DNA from: Rutidosis leptorrhynchoides
Lineage: Eukaryota; Streptophyta; Magnoliopsida; Asterales; Asteraceae
NCBI RefSeq assembly: GCF_046630445.1
Contig: NC_092343.1
Span: 135,463,501 to 135,527,500 of the forward strand
Direction of reading: 5' to 3'
DNA: 64,000 bases
The position numbers were made by a program, and so were the translations under genes. Below, one piece after another: positions 43,029 to 56,370 of the stretch (the stretch's first letter is position 1; every line of letters begins with the position of its first letter). The notes beneath the pieces are model-generated. The model was not told the DNA's origin and made no database searches. It saw nothing but the letters and a program-made list of their open reading frames with translations.

Positions 43029-46000
43029 TGTAGTGACCCGAACTTTTCCACATTTATATATATTAAATGAAATTGTTATTTACATGATTAAGTGTTTCCA
43101 ACATGTTAAGCAATCAAACTTGTTAAGACTTGATTAATTGAAATAGGTTTCATATAGACAATTGACCACCCAAGTTGACCGGTGATTCACGAACGTTAAA
43201 ACTTGTAAAAACTATATGATGACATATATATGGTTATATATATAGTTAACATGATATTATGATAAGTAAACATATCATTAAGTATATTAACAATGAACTA
43301 CATATGTAAAAAACAAGACTACTAACTTAATGATTTTGAAACGAGACATATATGTAACGATTATCGTTGTAACCACATTTAACGTATATATATATATCAT
43401 ATTAATAGATATTCGTACATCATAATATCATGATAATATAATAATTTAAAATATATTTTGATATTATAAACATTGGGTTAACAACATTTAACAAGATCGT
43501 TAACCTAAAGGTTTCAAAACAACACTTACATGTAACGACTAACGATGACTTAACGACTCCGTTAAAATGTATATACATGTAGTGTTTTAATATGTATTCA
43601 TACACTTTTGAAAGACTTCAAGACACTTATCAAAATACTTCTACTTAACAAAAATGTTTACAATTACATCCTCGTTCAGTTTCATCAACAATTCTACTCT
43701 TATGCACCCGTATTCGTACTTGTACAATACACAGCTTTTAGATATATGTACTATTGGTATATACACTCCAATGATCAGCTCTTAGCAGCCCATGTGAGTC
43801 ACCTAACACATGTGGGAACCATCATTTGGCAACTAGCATGAAATATCTCATAAAATTACAAAAATATGAGTAATCATTCATGACTTATTTACATGAAAAC
43901 AAAATTACATATCCTTTATATCTAATCCATACACCAACGACCAAAAACACATACAAACACTTTCATTCTTCAATTTTCTTCATCTAATTGATCTCTCTCA
44001 AGTTCTATCTTCAAGTTCTAAGTGTTCTTCATAAATTTCAAAAGTTCTAGTTTCATAAAATCAGGAATACTTCCAAGATTGCAAGTTTTCTAAATCCATT
44101 CCAAGTAATCATCCAAGATCAAGAAACCTTTGTTACTTACAGTAGGTTATCTTTCTAATACAAGGTAATAATCATATTCAAACTTTAATTCAATTTCTAT
44201 AACTATAACAATCTTATTTCGAGTGGAAATCTTACTTGAAATTGTTTTCGTGTCATGATTCTGCTTCAAGAACTTTCAAGCCATCCAAGGATCCTTTGAA
44301 GCTAGATCCATTTTTCTCATTTCCAGTAGGTTTATTCAAGGAACTTGAGGTAGTAATGATGTTCATAACATCATTCGATTCATACATAAAAAGCTGTCTT
44401 ATTCAACGTTATAAACTTGTAATCACTAGAACATAGTTTAGTTAATTCTAAACTTGTTCGCAAATAAAGTTAATCCTTCTAACTAGACTTTTAAAATCAA
44501 CTAAACACATGTTCTATATCTATATGATATGCTAACTTAATGATTTAAAACCCGGAAACACGATAAACACCATAAAACTGGATATACGCCGTCGTAGTAA
44601 AACCGAGGGCTGTTTTGGTTGGGATAATTAAAAGCTAAGAAGAACTTTGATTTAAAAGCTATACTTCTGTAAAAATGATTTTTCTTATGAACATGAAACT
44701 ATATCCAAAAATCATGGTTAAACTCAAAGTGAAAGTATGTTTTTCAAAATGGTCATCAAGATGTCGTTCTTTCGACGGAAATGACTACCTCTTTCAAAAA
44801 CGACTTGTAACTTGTATTTCTGAATATAAACTTATACCTTTTATGTTTATATTCATAAAGTTAAGTTCAATACGAAACCGTGGCCACTGGAATCACTCAA
44901 AACGGATTAGAAACGAAGAAATGGCGAGTAAAACAAGATTGATAAAAACTACTCATTTTACCTACGTGAAAGTTAGTAATAAATCTATTCCAACCATAAC
45001 CTAATCAACTTATATTGTATATTATGTAATCTTGAGATACCATAGACACGTATACAATGTTTCGACCTATCATGTGGACCCATCTATATATATATATATT
45101 GCGGAACAACCATAGACACTCTATATGTGAATGTTGGAGTTAGCTATACAGGGTTGAGGCTGATTCCAAAATATATATATAGTTTGAGTTGTGATCAATA
45201 CTGAGATACGTATACACTGGGTCGTAGATTGATTCAAGATAATATTTATCGATTTATTTCTGTACATCTAACTGCGGACAACTAGTTGTAGGTTACTAAC
45301 GAGGACAGCTGACTTAATAAACTTAAAACATCAAAATGTATTAAAAGTTTTGTAAATATATTTTGAACATACTTTGATATATATATGTATATATTGTTAT
45401 AGGTTTGTGAATCAACCAGTGGCCAAGTCTTACTTCCCGACGAAGTAAAAATCTGTGAAAGTGAGTTATAGTCCCATTTTTAAAATCTAATATTTTTGGG
45501 ATGAGAATACATGCAGGTTTTATAAATGATTTACAAAATAGACACAAGTACGTGAAACTACATTCTATGGTTGAATTATCGAAATCGAATATGCCCCTTT
45601 TTATTAAGTCTGGTAATCTAAGAATTAGGGAACAGACACCCTAATTGACGCGAATCCTAAAGATAGATCTATTGGGCCTAACAAACCCCATCAAAAGTAC
45701 CGGATGCTTTAGTACTTCGAAATTTATATCATATCCGAAGGGTGTCCCGGAATGATGGGGATATTCTTATATATGCATCTTGTTAATGTCGGTTACCAGG
45801 TGTTCACCATATGAATGATTTTTATCTCTATGTATGAGATGTGTATTGAAATATGAAATCTTGTGGTCTATTGTTACGATTTGATATATATAGGTTAAAC
45901 CTATAACTCACCAACATTTTTGTTGACGTTTAAAGCATGTTTATTCTCAGGTGAATACTAAGAGCTTCCGCTGTTGCATACTAAAATAAGGACAAGATTT

Positions 46001-46296
46001 GGAGTCCATGTTTGTATGATATTGTGTAAAAACTGCATTCAAGAAACTGATTTCGATGTAACATATTTGTATTGTAAACCATTATGTAATGGTCGTGTAT
46101 AAACAGGATATTTTAGATTATCATTATTTGATAATCTACGTAAAGCTTTTTAAACCTTTATTTATGAAATAAAGGTTATGGTTTGTTTTAAAAATGAATG
46201 CAGTCTTTGAAAAAAACATCTCATATAGAGGTCAAAACCTCGCAACGAAATCAATTAATATGGAACTTTTTTAATCAATAAGAACGGGACATTTCA
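43029..46296 (+). repeat. Chromo-E 5' LTR (3.27 kb)
   Basis: No partner copy in the window; borders come from TG...CA ends and the adjoining primer binding site. ORFs inside are short and unrecognised. Confidence 0.7.
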
Positions 46297-46298
46297 GT

Positions 46299-46316
46299 TG
46301 GTATCCGAGCATTGGT
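46299..46316 (+). promoter_or_regulatory. Primer binding site of Chromo-E (iMet type)
   Basis: TGGTATCCGAGC..., one mismatch to the usual TGGTATCAGAGC, two bases after the LTR. Confidence 0.8.
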
Positions 46317-46364
46317 CTTAGAGAACCAGAATTTTGCATTAGTGTGTCTTATCGAGTTTGTTAG

Positions 46365-48061
46365 TGTGACAACCCGGAAATTTCCAACCAAATTTAAACT
46401 TTAATCTTTATATGTTTCCGACACGATAAGCAATATTTGTTAAGTTAAATTGCAAGAATTTTAAACTACGTTCATACATTCATTCAACCTCGACCATGTT
46501 CCAACGATTCACGAACCATTAAACGAATATGATTATATATGTATATGTGTATATATATTATAACTTGAAACATAAACAAAATATTAGATTAAATACTTTA
46601 TATGATTGTATCTGTTTCAAAATATTTATCAATGGAATTAGAAGATAAGATCAAATGATTGAATTATCAGATATATTGAATTATGATTACAAGTCTCTGT
46701 TGAAAGGCCCACGTTGATTTGAGAAATCTTTCCGTTTTAACAATATTCGAAAAATGGTAAAGTGATTTATAAATAAGAATAAATTATCAATCATTGAGAA
46801 CTAGACAAAGGATAGTGGAAGATTGAATCTCATAAAGACTCGATTGATCTATTTAGTTTCAAACGTACAAAAACGTTTTCAGTTTAAAAAGAACTTTATT
46901 ATTAAAACGTATATAACTTTTATAAATATCTAGAACCACTTTTGACAACTCATTACTTAACTAGTATGATAAAGATAACGATATTTATATTTTATTTTAT
47001 TAAATATATATAACGATTTAAATTAATATTATATATATTTATACGCGTATTATACGTACATAGTTTTATACTTTTACTATACTTAAACTTTACCTTTACT
47101 TTATTTTTACTTTACTTTAACTTTAATAATTCACTTTAATAATTCATACTTTAATAATTCACTTTAATAATTCATATTTTAATAATTCACTTTAATAATT
47201 CATACTTTAATAATTCACTTTAATAATTCATACTTTAATAATTCACTTTAATAATTCATACTTTAATAATTCACTTTAATAATTCAAAAATCTATTATAA
47301 ATAGAATTCAATAGGTTTCATTATTTCATAGAAATTTGAAAATATTTTTCTCTAAACTCTCTCAATCGATTTACATATATATATTTACTCCGTATTATTT
47401 CAAGATATTATTAGTATACATAAAATATTACGACGGAGTACTGTCCGAGTGATTTCGAAATTGTTTTTCGAGTAGGATAGGATTAAGGAAATTATGGGTT
47501 ATAGCTATGGAGGTGATTGAGTATGGTTCATGGGTATGCTCGTGAGGTCAATATAGTGTTTATCATTTCCGTTGCATCTACGTACCTTTCCTGCAATATT
47601 GAATCTCAATATTGATACGTGAGTACTCATAATTTAACTTTTACATACTAATAGTGTATCCCTGACTAGTGCTCGAGTATTTAGGATTATGCATGCTTGT
47701 ACTTTTGATATTGCCCTTAGACAGGTTAGGTTGAATATTGAATTAGTTACACTTGCGGTTGAGATAAGGTATAAGATATGCATGTCCTTGGAAAGCTAGC
47801 GAAAAATTAAGGACTTTTCCTTTAGATATCGAATGGTTTCGATGAACGGATTAGAAGTTATAATCAATTGAATTTTCTATATTTTTATTAAAAATGATTA
47901 TTATCGTCGTTTTTATCGTCGTTCTAGTTTTATCTTATTATTATCATTATTATTATCTTTATCAATAAAATGGATTTATCATTAAAAATTGTTATTTTTT
48001 TTATTATTACTATCGTTATTATTATTAAAGTTATAATTAGTATTATTATTATTATTATCCA

Positions 48062-48153
<92 letters not shown>

Positions 48154-48527
48154 CATTATTAATATATATATCATTATTTAAAAATGGATATTGTCATTGT
48201 TATTATTATTATTACTATATTATCATTAAGATAATTATTAGTATTATCGTTAAAAATGTTATAGTAACTATCATTATTAATATTAGTGTAATTAAAACAA
48301 ATATTTGTAACACCTAATTATTTTGATTACTATTATTATCATTATTATGAACACGATATAAAAGACGATTAAAAGCTATTAAACGAAACGATTAGGAAAT
48401 AATGAGTAAGAGTATCATGATGAAATTAAAATATTATAAGATATTGATTTAGATAAAATTATCGTTCTTATTATTTTTATCATTACTATTATTATTAAAA
48501 ATATCGTTAGTATTAAAACTATCATTT
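46365..48527 (+). repeat. Chromo-F first LTR, truncated
   Basis: Near-identical to 50977-53052 apart from repeat length. A 28-bp tandem repeat (ACTTTAATAATTC-based, 47118-47285) has six units here and three in the second LTR. A long (ATT)n tract lies at about 48060-48153. Confidence 0.85.
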
Positions 48528-49749
48528 CATATTCCACCACATTAGCAATAAGCTTACCAACAACTTCACTGATCTTGGGCATTCTGAAGAATCTTTATAT
48601 TTATCGAAACCTCATCATTTACTCATCTGCCTCTTGTAATGAGAATTGTCATACGAATCATTGGGAGTTAGCAATCAGTATTTTGAAATCTCACAGCATG
48701 TTGACGCCAACAGTTATACATAACGTCTATTTCCAAGGCTTACATACTTCGAATGTGAAGTTTCTGAAAAACACTCTGAACCGCGAACTAGTTCTCGAAA
48801 TGCTGATGAAGCAACAAAAAAACTGTAAACGACCTTAGCAGTAAAAATTTTGATGATAAAGATTAGTGTATTAACAAAGCTCAGAAATAGAGAAGTTTTG
48901 GAACTGGAAAATGGATTGAGCAAAGTATGAAGGAGGCTGTGGACAAATCACAAAGACTGAACCTGCCTTCAAAGAATCCAAATGATTCAGTGTCTGCTGA
49001 AGTCATTAACGAATACCTTGCTCCTGACACTAAACCCTTACAGACAATATTCTTCATCATCCTCTGATATTAGAAATTCTAAGATATCATCGTATCTTTC
49101 ATTATAAATATCCTCCATATTTCTGAAGATATTTTCATAACCATTCTTATCTGGAATCATTTATCTCTTTGCGCTATCTGTATTACATCAAAAAGGAAAC
49201 TGTTTAGTTCCTATACTCTGTAAACCTTTGAGTTTAAAATATGAATGTTTTTGAAGTAGTGTTGGAAACTGAAGCATGAGTTAGTATAATATAATGACAC
49301 TTGATCAACGTGATTATATTACAGTAATTCATGCTGAGTTTCTAAATGGAACGTGATGATTCACAGATCATAACATCATCATGTGCCATGTTATACGACT
49401 CTTGTATTCTATTTAACCTCTAAAATATCAAGAAAATATTTCTTGATGATTCGGCCTTTTCCAAGGTATTCTAGTAATTTGACAAGTCAAGATCGTGCCA
49501 TCACAATTTCCTTCCTAGAACATTAACAATGTTCATTCCGAAAATCATATTTGTGAATTCTGGACCATTACAAGCGGTGCTTAATCGCAAGAAGAAGAAA
49601 CGAAAGGACAAAACTCCGAAATAGAAATTGGGGTATAAATTGCAGCAAATAAAAGAGAGCATTAACTATGGATGATAATGATTATAGAAGATAGAAACAG
49701 AGACTTTGAAATATAAGGGAAGATATAAAGCCCAACGACAAACCAAAAA

Positions 49750-49923
49750 TTATAAACCATATATATCGATGCATATAGCAATATAAAGACACGGGAGAAC
49801 TAGAAACACTATAAACCCAAGAGTATAGTAGAAGTAAATAGATTCTTCCGGCGGTAGATGAAAAAGAAGAATGACCGATATGAAAGTTATAAGTATATCG
49901 AGAATCAGAACTGGATGGAGCAT
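49750..49923 (-). CDS. Small antisense ORF, 57 aa with two hydrophobic segments
   Basis: Antisense to Chromo-F, about 310 bp downstream of the antisense TATA box at 50236. Two hydrophobic stretches (ILDILITFISVILLFHL and GFIVFLVLPCLYIAI) are separated by a short polar loop (PPEES), so it could be a two-helix membrane peptide. Short upstream ORFs lie in the leader. No family recognised; could be chance in AT-rich DNA. Confidence 0.3.
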   Translation of the reverse strand: MLHPVLILDILITFISVILLFHLPPEESIYFYYTLGFIVFLVLPCLYIAICIDIYGL

Positions 49924-50235
49924 ATTGATGAATACTTTAAAATATGAGTTGAGGGGGAAAGAATAGAAGGTGATGAAACATGACTAGGAACTTAGAAATC
50001 AACAGATTTAACTCACACAATGACGGAATAAGTGAATCAAACCCTATAGTGAATAGGTTAAGCTTTTTGTGATTAATTTAGTCATACCACAACTAAATCA
50101 AGTATGATTAGATCAACACCTAGAGCTATTATTCACCACCTGGGTGATTTGGGTTGAGAGAGAATCGGAGGAGCTCACCAGATCTGAGTGTGTGTAACAA
50201 ATGAGAGGCTTAACCTAAAAATGAAGAACATAAGA

Positions 50236-50405
50236 CTTTATATACCCCTGCTGTTGACTCACCCGTACGATTCATCCATCACACATACGAGTTGGCTTCA
50301 TCAGCCGTACGGGTGATCACTCACTCGTGTCTTCTCATTTAGGTTGTAATTGTGACTTAGCTCAGCATCAACCGTGCGTATGAGCCTGTCAGCCATACGA
50401 GTGAG
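50236..50405 (-). promoter_or_regulatory. Antisense promoter candidate with repeated CGTACG-type motifs
   Basis: On the minus strand TATATAAAG (50236-50244) lies 17 bp downstream of a CCCGTACG motif (50262-50269). Related motifs in both orientations are at 50284, 50305 (CCGTACGGGTGA), 50372 and 50393. Past the TATA box the minus strand reads as a pyrimidine- and CA-rich leader. Same layout as the Athila promoters, but with a different motif. Confidence 0.5.
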
Positions 50406-50940
50406 GCTTCACTCGGATGTCTGACTAAGTCTAACATAGTCAAACATCCACATCTCGTTCCTGCAGTTGCTGTAACCACATACAAACACGGATAGGATAA
50501 TAACGAACGATCATGGTGGCCTGTAAACTGTTGTACCTGCAATGGACGTGGGTAGATGTCTAGGAACTGCATAAAATGCATCAACAGAAGGTGTGAGTTG
50601 TAAGGAAACGAAGGAGGTGAATTTATAAGAAAATCTCCTACAGAACAATTAAAATGGACGATCGCATTTAAAGCGGATCCTAATTCCCTTGATTACCGGA
50701 GAGTCAAATCTTATTAAGAATATTTTCTTCAAATCCCTTGAAATCTGGGAATTAATCATATCTACGTCAAATGATAAGATGAATCTACACTTACTCATTT
50801 CACTCTTCTATGTTAGCTTCATTCGTACTCTTCATATAAATGGATTGTTTATCCAAATTATTCGCTGATGATAAAACTCTAATTTTCAGCCCGTATGCAT
50901 CATGAAAACATACTTATTATCATTCACGACCTTTCCACTC

Positions 50941-50976
50941 AAATTTCGGGACGAAATTTCTTTAACGGGTAGGTAC
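50941..50976 (+). promoter_or_regulatory. Polypurine tract of Chromo-F with hairpin
   Basis: AAATTTCG-GGA-CGAAATTT hairpin (50941-50959) followed by TTTAACGGGTAGGTAC directly before the LTR at 50977. Confidence 0.75.
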
Positions 50977-52589
50977 TGTGACAACCCGGAAATTTCCAAC
51001 CAAATTTAAACTTTAATCTTTATATGTTTCCGACACGATAAGCAATATTTGTTAAGTTAAATTGCAAGAATTTTAAACTACGTTCATACATTCATTCAAC
51101 CTCGACCATGTTCCAACGATTCACGAACCATTAAACGAATATGATTATATATGTATATGTGTATATATATTATAACTTGAAACGTAAACAAAATATTAGA
51201 TTAAATACTTTATATGATTGTATCTGTTTCAAAATATTTATCAATGGAATTAGAAGATAAGATCAAATGATTGAATTATCAGATATATTGAATTATGATT
51301 ACAAGTCTCTGTTGAAAGGCCCACGTTGATTTGAGAAATCTTTTCGTTTTAACAATATTCGAAAAATGGTAAAGTGATTTATAAATAAGAATAAATTATC
51401 AATCATTGAGAACTAGACAAAGGATAGTGGAAGATTGAATCTCATAAAGACTCGATTGATCTATTTAGTTTCAAACGTACAAAAACGTTTTCAGTTTAAA
51501 AAGAACTTTATTATTAAAACGTATATAACTTTTATAAATATCTAGAACCACTTTTGACAACTCATTACTTAACTAGTATGATAAAGATAACGATATTTAT
51601 ATTTTATTTTATTAAATATATATAACGATTTAAATTAATATTATATATATTTATACGCGTATTATACGTACATAGTTTTATACTTTTACTATACTTAAAC
51701 TTTACCTTTACTTTATTTTTACTTTACTTTAACTTTAATAATTCACTTTAATAATTCATACTTTAATAATTCACTTTAATAATTCATACTTTAATAATTC
51801 ACTTTAATAATTCAAAAATCTATTATAAATAGAATTCAATAGGTTTCATTATTTCATAGAAACTTGAAAATATTTTTAACTAAACTCTCTCAATCGATTT
51901 ACATATATATATTTACTCCGTATTATTTCAAGATATTATTAGTATACATAAAATATTACGACGGAGTACTGTCCGAGTGATTTCGAAATTGTTTTTCGAG
52001 TAGGATAGGATTAAGGAAATTATGGGTTATAGCTATGGAGGTGATTGAGTATGGTTCATAGGTATGCTCGTGAGGTCAATATAGTGTTTATCATTTTCGT
52101 TGCATCTACGTACCTTTCCTGCAATATTGAATCTCAATATTGATACGTGAGTACTCATAATTTAACTTTTACATACTAATAGTGTATCCCTGACTAGTGC
52201 TCGAGTATTTAGGATTATGCATGCTTGTACTTTTGATATTGCCCTTAGACAGGTTAGGTTGAATATTGAATTAGTTACACTTGCGGTTGAGATAAGGTAT
52301 AAGATATGCATGTCCTTGGAAAGCTAGCGAAAAATTAAGGACTTTTCCTTTAGATATCGAATGGTTTCGATGAACGGATTAGAAGTTATAATCAATTGAA
52401 TTTTCTATATTTTTATTAAAAATGATTATTATCGTCGTTTTTATCGTCGTTCTAGTTTTATCTTATTATTATCATTATTATTATCTTTATCAATAAAATG
52501 GATTTATCATTAAAAATTGTTATTTTTTTTATTATTACTATCGTTATTATTGTTAAAGTTATAATTAGTATTATTATTATTATTATCCA

Positions 52590-52678
<89 letters not shown>

Positions 52679-54377
52679 CATTATTAATATATATATCATT
52701 ATTTAAAAATGGATATTGTCATTGTTATTATTATTATTACTATATTATCATTAAGATAATTATTAGTATTATCGTTAAAAATGTTATAGTAACTATCATT
52801 ATTAATATTAGTGTAATTAAAACAAATATTTGTAACACCTAATTATTTTGATTACTATTATTATCATTATTATGAACACGATATAAAAGACGATTAAAAG
52901 CTATTAAACGAAACGATTAGGAAATAATGAGTAAGAGTATCATGATGAAATTAAAATATTATAAGATATTGATTTAGATAAAATTATCGTTCTTATTATT
53001 TTTATCATTACTATTATTATTAAAAATATCGTTAGTATTAAAACTATCATTTTAACAAAAAATATCATTTTAATAGAAATGTCATTGTTACTATAAAATA
53101 TCATTATTATTATTATTTTAAATAGAATTATTATTTTAAAGATAATATTAAAAATTATCGTAAATATTAAAGTTATCATAATTAGAATTATCGTTTTATC
53201 ATAATGTCATCTTAGTAATTATAAATATTGATATTTTTATAATAATTATTATTATTACAAAATAATACAACTTTTACTTACTATCATTATAGATATTATT
53301 TTATCAAATAAATATGTGATACAAACATATTTTACTACGTGTAATAACTTACTTTAATAATACCTATCATATTATCTTTATGATATTAAATGAACCCTAT
53401 AAATTTTATTACTTAATATATATAAAAGTATATTATATTATATAAATTTAATATAAAATTTTATTTATTAATAAATAAATTATATTATTTACTCTAATAA
53501 ATCTTTTAAAAATATTTAACAATATAAAACGACGATATTTAAACTATATATTAATCATGTATAGATTTTGGAAATTATTTTGAGTCAAATTTACTTTTGT
53601 TGACTTTTGCATATTAGTCTCGAGCATTAGGATTGTGGTACACTATGACTTGGCCTAATTTGTTAGACAAATATTGACCAACACATAATTATATATAATT
53701 AATTTAGGTTCGTGAATCCGAGGCCAACCTTGCACTTGTTCAATGACGTTATATGTATTTTTACTACGAAATACAGTATGGTGAGTTTCATTTGCCTTTT
53801 TACCCTTTATATTTTTGGGACTGAGAATACATGCGCTTTTATAAATGTTTGACGAAATAGACACAAGTAATTGAAACTACATTCTATGGTTGAATTATCG
53901 AAATCGAATAAGCCCCTTTTTATTAAAGTCTGGTAATCTAAGAATTAGGGAACAGACACCCTAATTGACGCGAATCCTAAAGATAGATCTATTGGGCCTA
54001 ACAAACCCCATCCAAAGTACCGGATGCTTTAGTACTTCGAAATTATATCATGTCCGAAGGAGGATCCCGGAATGATAGGGGATATTCTTATATGTATCTA
54101 GTTAATGTCGGTTACCAGGTGTTCACCATATGAATGATTATTTTTTGTCTCTATGCATGGGACGTATATTTATGAGAACTGGAAATGAAATTCTTGTGGT
54201 CTATTAAAATGATGGAAATAAATGATTATGATAAACTAATGAACTCACCAACCTTTTGGTTGACACTTTAAAGCATGTTTATTCTCAGGTGTTAAAGAAA
54301 TCTTTCGCTGTGCATTTGCTCATTTTAAAGATATTACTTGGAGTCTTTCATAGCATACTTCGAAGAACGTTGCATTC
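50977..54377 (+). repeat. Chromo-F second LTR, interrupted at its right side
   Basis: At least 3.4 kb. Includes an (ATT)n tract (52590-52676) and AT-rich sequence. Cut by Athila-B at 54378; the five bases before are CATTC, but the partner duplication is outside the window. Confidence 0.8.
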
Positions 54378-56370
54378 TGATGTCGAACGAGGTGTATATA
54401 AAATAGCTTATATTTTACTAGGAAATACTATTAAATACGATACAATTTTACACAAGATATTTATTTATTTATAGAATGGATATACTTAAACCTTGCTACA
54501 ACACTTATAGGCAGTGTACCTAATCGTACAGTAGTGTAGTTTTTAGTAAGTCCGGTTCGTTCCACAGGGAAATCTTTAAACAAAGCTCAACGCTATATTA
54601 GTTTACTTTTATAAAAATACAAATATATATATAAGTAATATTATTATTATAAAGGGGGGTTTTTACCGTTTAATGACCGGTTTGTCGATTTTAAAACTTT
54701 AGTCGCAGTTAAAACCTAATGTAAAATATTAAATAAATACAAGACTTTAAATTAAAGCGTAAAGTAAATAACGATAATGAAATTGCGAATAATAAAAATG
54801 CGATAAAATTAAATTGCGATAATTAAAAAGTACGATAATTAAAAGTGCGATAAAATAAAATAACAATAAATAAAAGTGCGATAATTAGAAGTGCAATTAA
54901 ATATAAAATAAAGGAAATTAAATATGAAATAAAAGAATTATGCTTATTTAAACTTCCGTAATCATGATGTTTGACGTGTTGATTTTAGTTTTATGCCCAT
55001 GGGTTAATTGTCCTTTGTCCTGGATTATTCAATATGTCCGTCTGGTTTTTGTCCATAACAGTCCATCAGTCATAAATATAAATTGCAAGTGTCCTTGTCA
55101 AATTATTATTATACCCGAAGATAAATATTCCAACTAATTGGGGATTCGAATTGTAACAAGGTTTTAATACTTTGTTTAATGAATACACCAGGTTATCGAC
55201 TGCGTGTAAACCAAGGTTTTACTACTTTGTTAACAATTACACCAATTACCCTTGAATGTAATTTCACCCCTGTTTTAATTATTCTAGTGGCTATTAATCC
55301 ATTCCCGTGTCCGGTTAAATGAACGATTATTCGTACATATAAATACCCCGCCCATCGTGTCCGATCGAGTGTATATGGTAATTTATAGGGACGCCCAATT
55401 GTAAATCTTTATATTAACATTAACAAACTTTCATTTAGTTAAACAAATATAAAGCCCATTAATTGCCCATAGCCTAGTTTCCACAAGTGTCGTTCTTTTG
55501 TCCAAACCCCAATTATGGTACAAAGCCCAATTACCCAATTTTAGTAATTAGCCTAACATCATGATTACTTCGTTTTAAACAAGCATAATAATAACTTAGC
55601 TACGAGACATTAATATAAAAAGGTTGAACATAACTTACAATGATTAAAAATAGCGTAGCGTTACACGGACAGAATTTCGACTTACACCCTTACAACATTC
55701 GCTAACATACCCTTATTATTAGAATTATAATTAAAGTTAAAATATAAATTATAAATATAAATATATTTACGTTGAAGAGGAAGAGAAAAAGGATGATCAT
55801 AACTCGGCACAAAACTGGCTTTATATAGGACCTGACCAGCAATCTCACACCATGCGACTCGCATGATTTTATGCTTCTGGCCATGCGAGTCGCATGGCCA
55901 CCCTGGATTCAGCCAACTACTTTTGTTTTCTTCTTTGTCGACGTAATATAATAATAATAATATATATAATATATAATTATATATAATTATATATATATTA
56001 TATTATATTCTTGTGCATAGTAGACTAGATATTTTTGGTCCGTTGCGTCGGGCGTTTCTTCTTGGCTCAGGTCCCGGTTCCGGATTTTCGGACGTCCTCG
56101 CGTATTATTTTAAATCGCGTACTTTGTGTTCCGCAACTTGTACTCTTGTCATTTTGAGACGTTCCTCATCAATATTTTGAACCTTTTTAGTTGTATCTTG
56201 TACTTTTTAGCTCTTTGGACCTTTTTGTCTTCAATTTGTCGAATCTGTCTTTTGTCTTCACCTTTTATTATTTAAACGAATATTGCTTGTAAATCGAACA
56301 ATACCAACTAAAATCTTGTCTTTCTTGAGGAATAATGCTATGAAATATATGTTCGTTTTTAGCATTATCA
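54378..56370 (-). repeat. Athila-B 3' LTR (element sense)
   Basis: 1993 bp, starting TGATGTCGAACGAGG and ending AGCATTATCA. Shares about 1.4 kb with the Athila-A LTR with few changes; the promoter part is different. Confidence 0.93.
55819..55900 (-). promoter_or_regulatory. Athila-B LTR promoter: TATA box with palindrome pair
   Basis: TATATAAAG on the minus strand (55819-55827) lies 23 bp downstream of CATGCGA-C-TCGCATG (55851-55865). A second palindrome has 11-bp arms, TGGCCATGCGA/TCGCATGGCCA around G (55878-55900). Same spacing as Athila-A but different arms. Confidence 0.65.

Larger units (their letters stand above)
43029..46364 (+). mobile_element. Chromo-E: Ty3/gypsy element, 5' LTR and start of internal region
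   Basis: LTR 43029-46296 starts TGTAGTGACCCG and ends ACATTTCA. A primer binding site follows, then about 50 bp of internal sequence before Chromo-F inserts at 46365. The distal third of the LTR is related to Chromo-F (the GTCTGGTAATCTAAGAATTAG block near 45611 and 53928). Confidence 0.75.
48528..50976 (+). other. Chromo-F internal 3' region
   Basis: About 2.4 kb without sense-strand ORFs of note. It carries an antisense promoter candidate (50236-50405), a small antisense ORF (49750-49923) and the polypurine tract at the right end (TTTAACGGGTAGGTAC). Confidence 0.6.
46365..54377 (+). mobile_element. Chromo-F: internally deleted Ty3/gypsy element, interrupted by Athila-B
   Basis: Starts TGTGACAACCCGGAAATTTCC at 46365 and again at 50977. 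The first LTR is truncated at about 48527, where it joins 3' internal sequence; gag-pol is missing. The second LTR runs to 54377, where Athila-B begins. The polypurine-tract hairpin (50941-50959) matches Chromo-A, suggesting the same clade. Confidence 0.8.

Noticed and set aside
47970-48317. 115-codon poly-leucine/isoleucine ORF (also 52498-52842)
   Set aside because: Translation of an (ATT)n microsatellite in the Chromo-F LTRs; no real protein signature.
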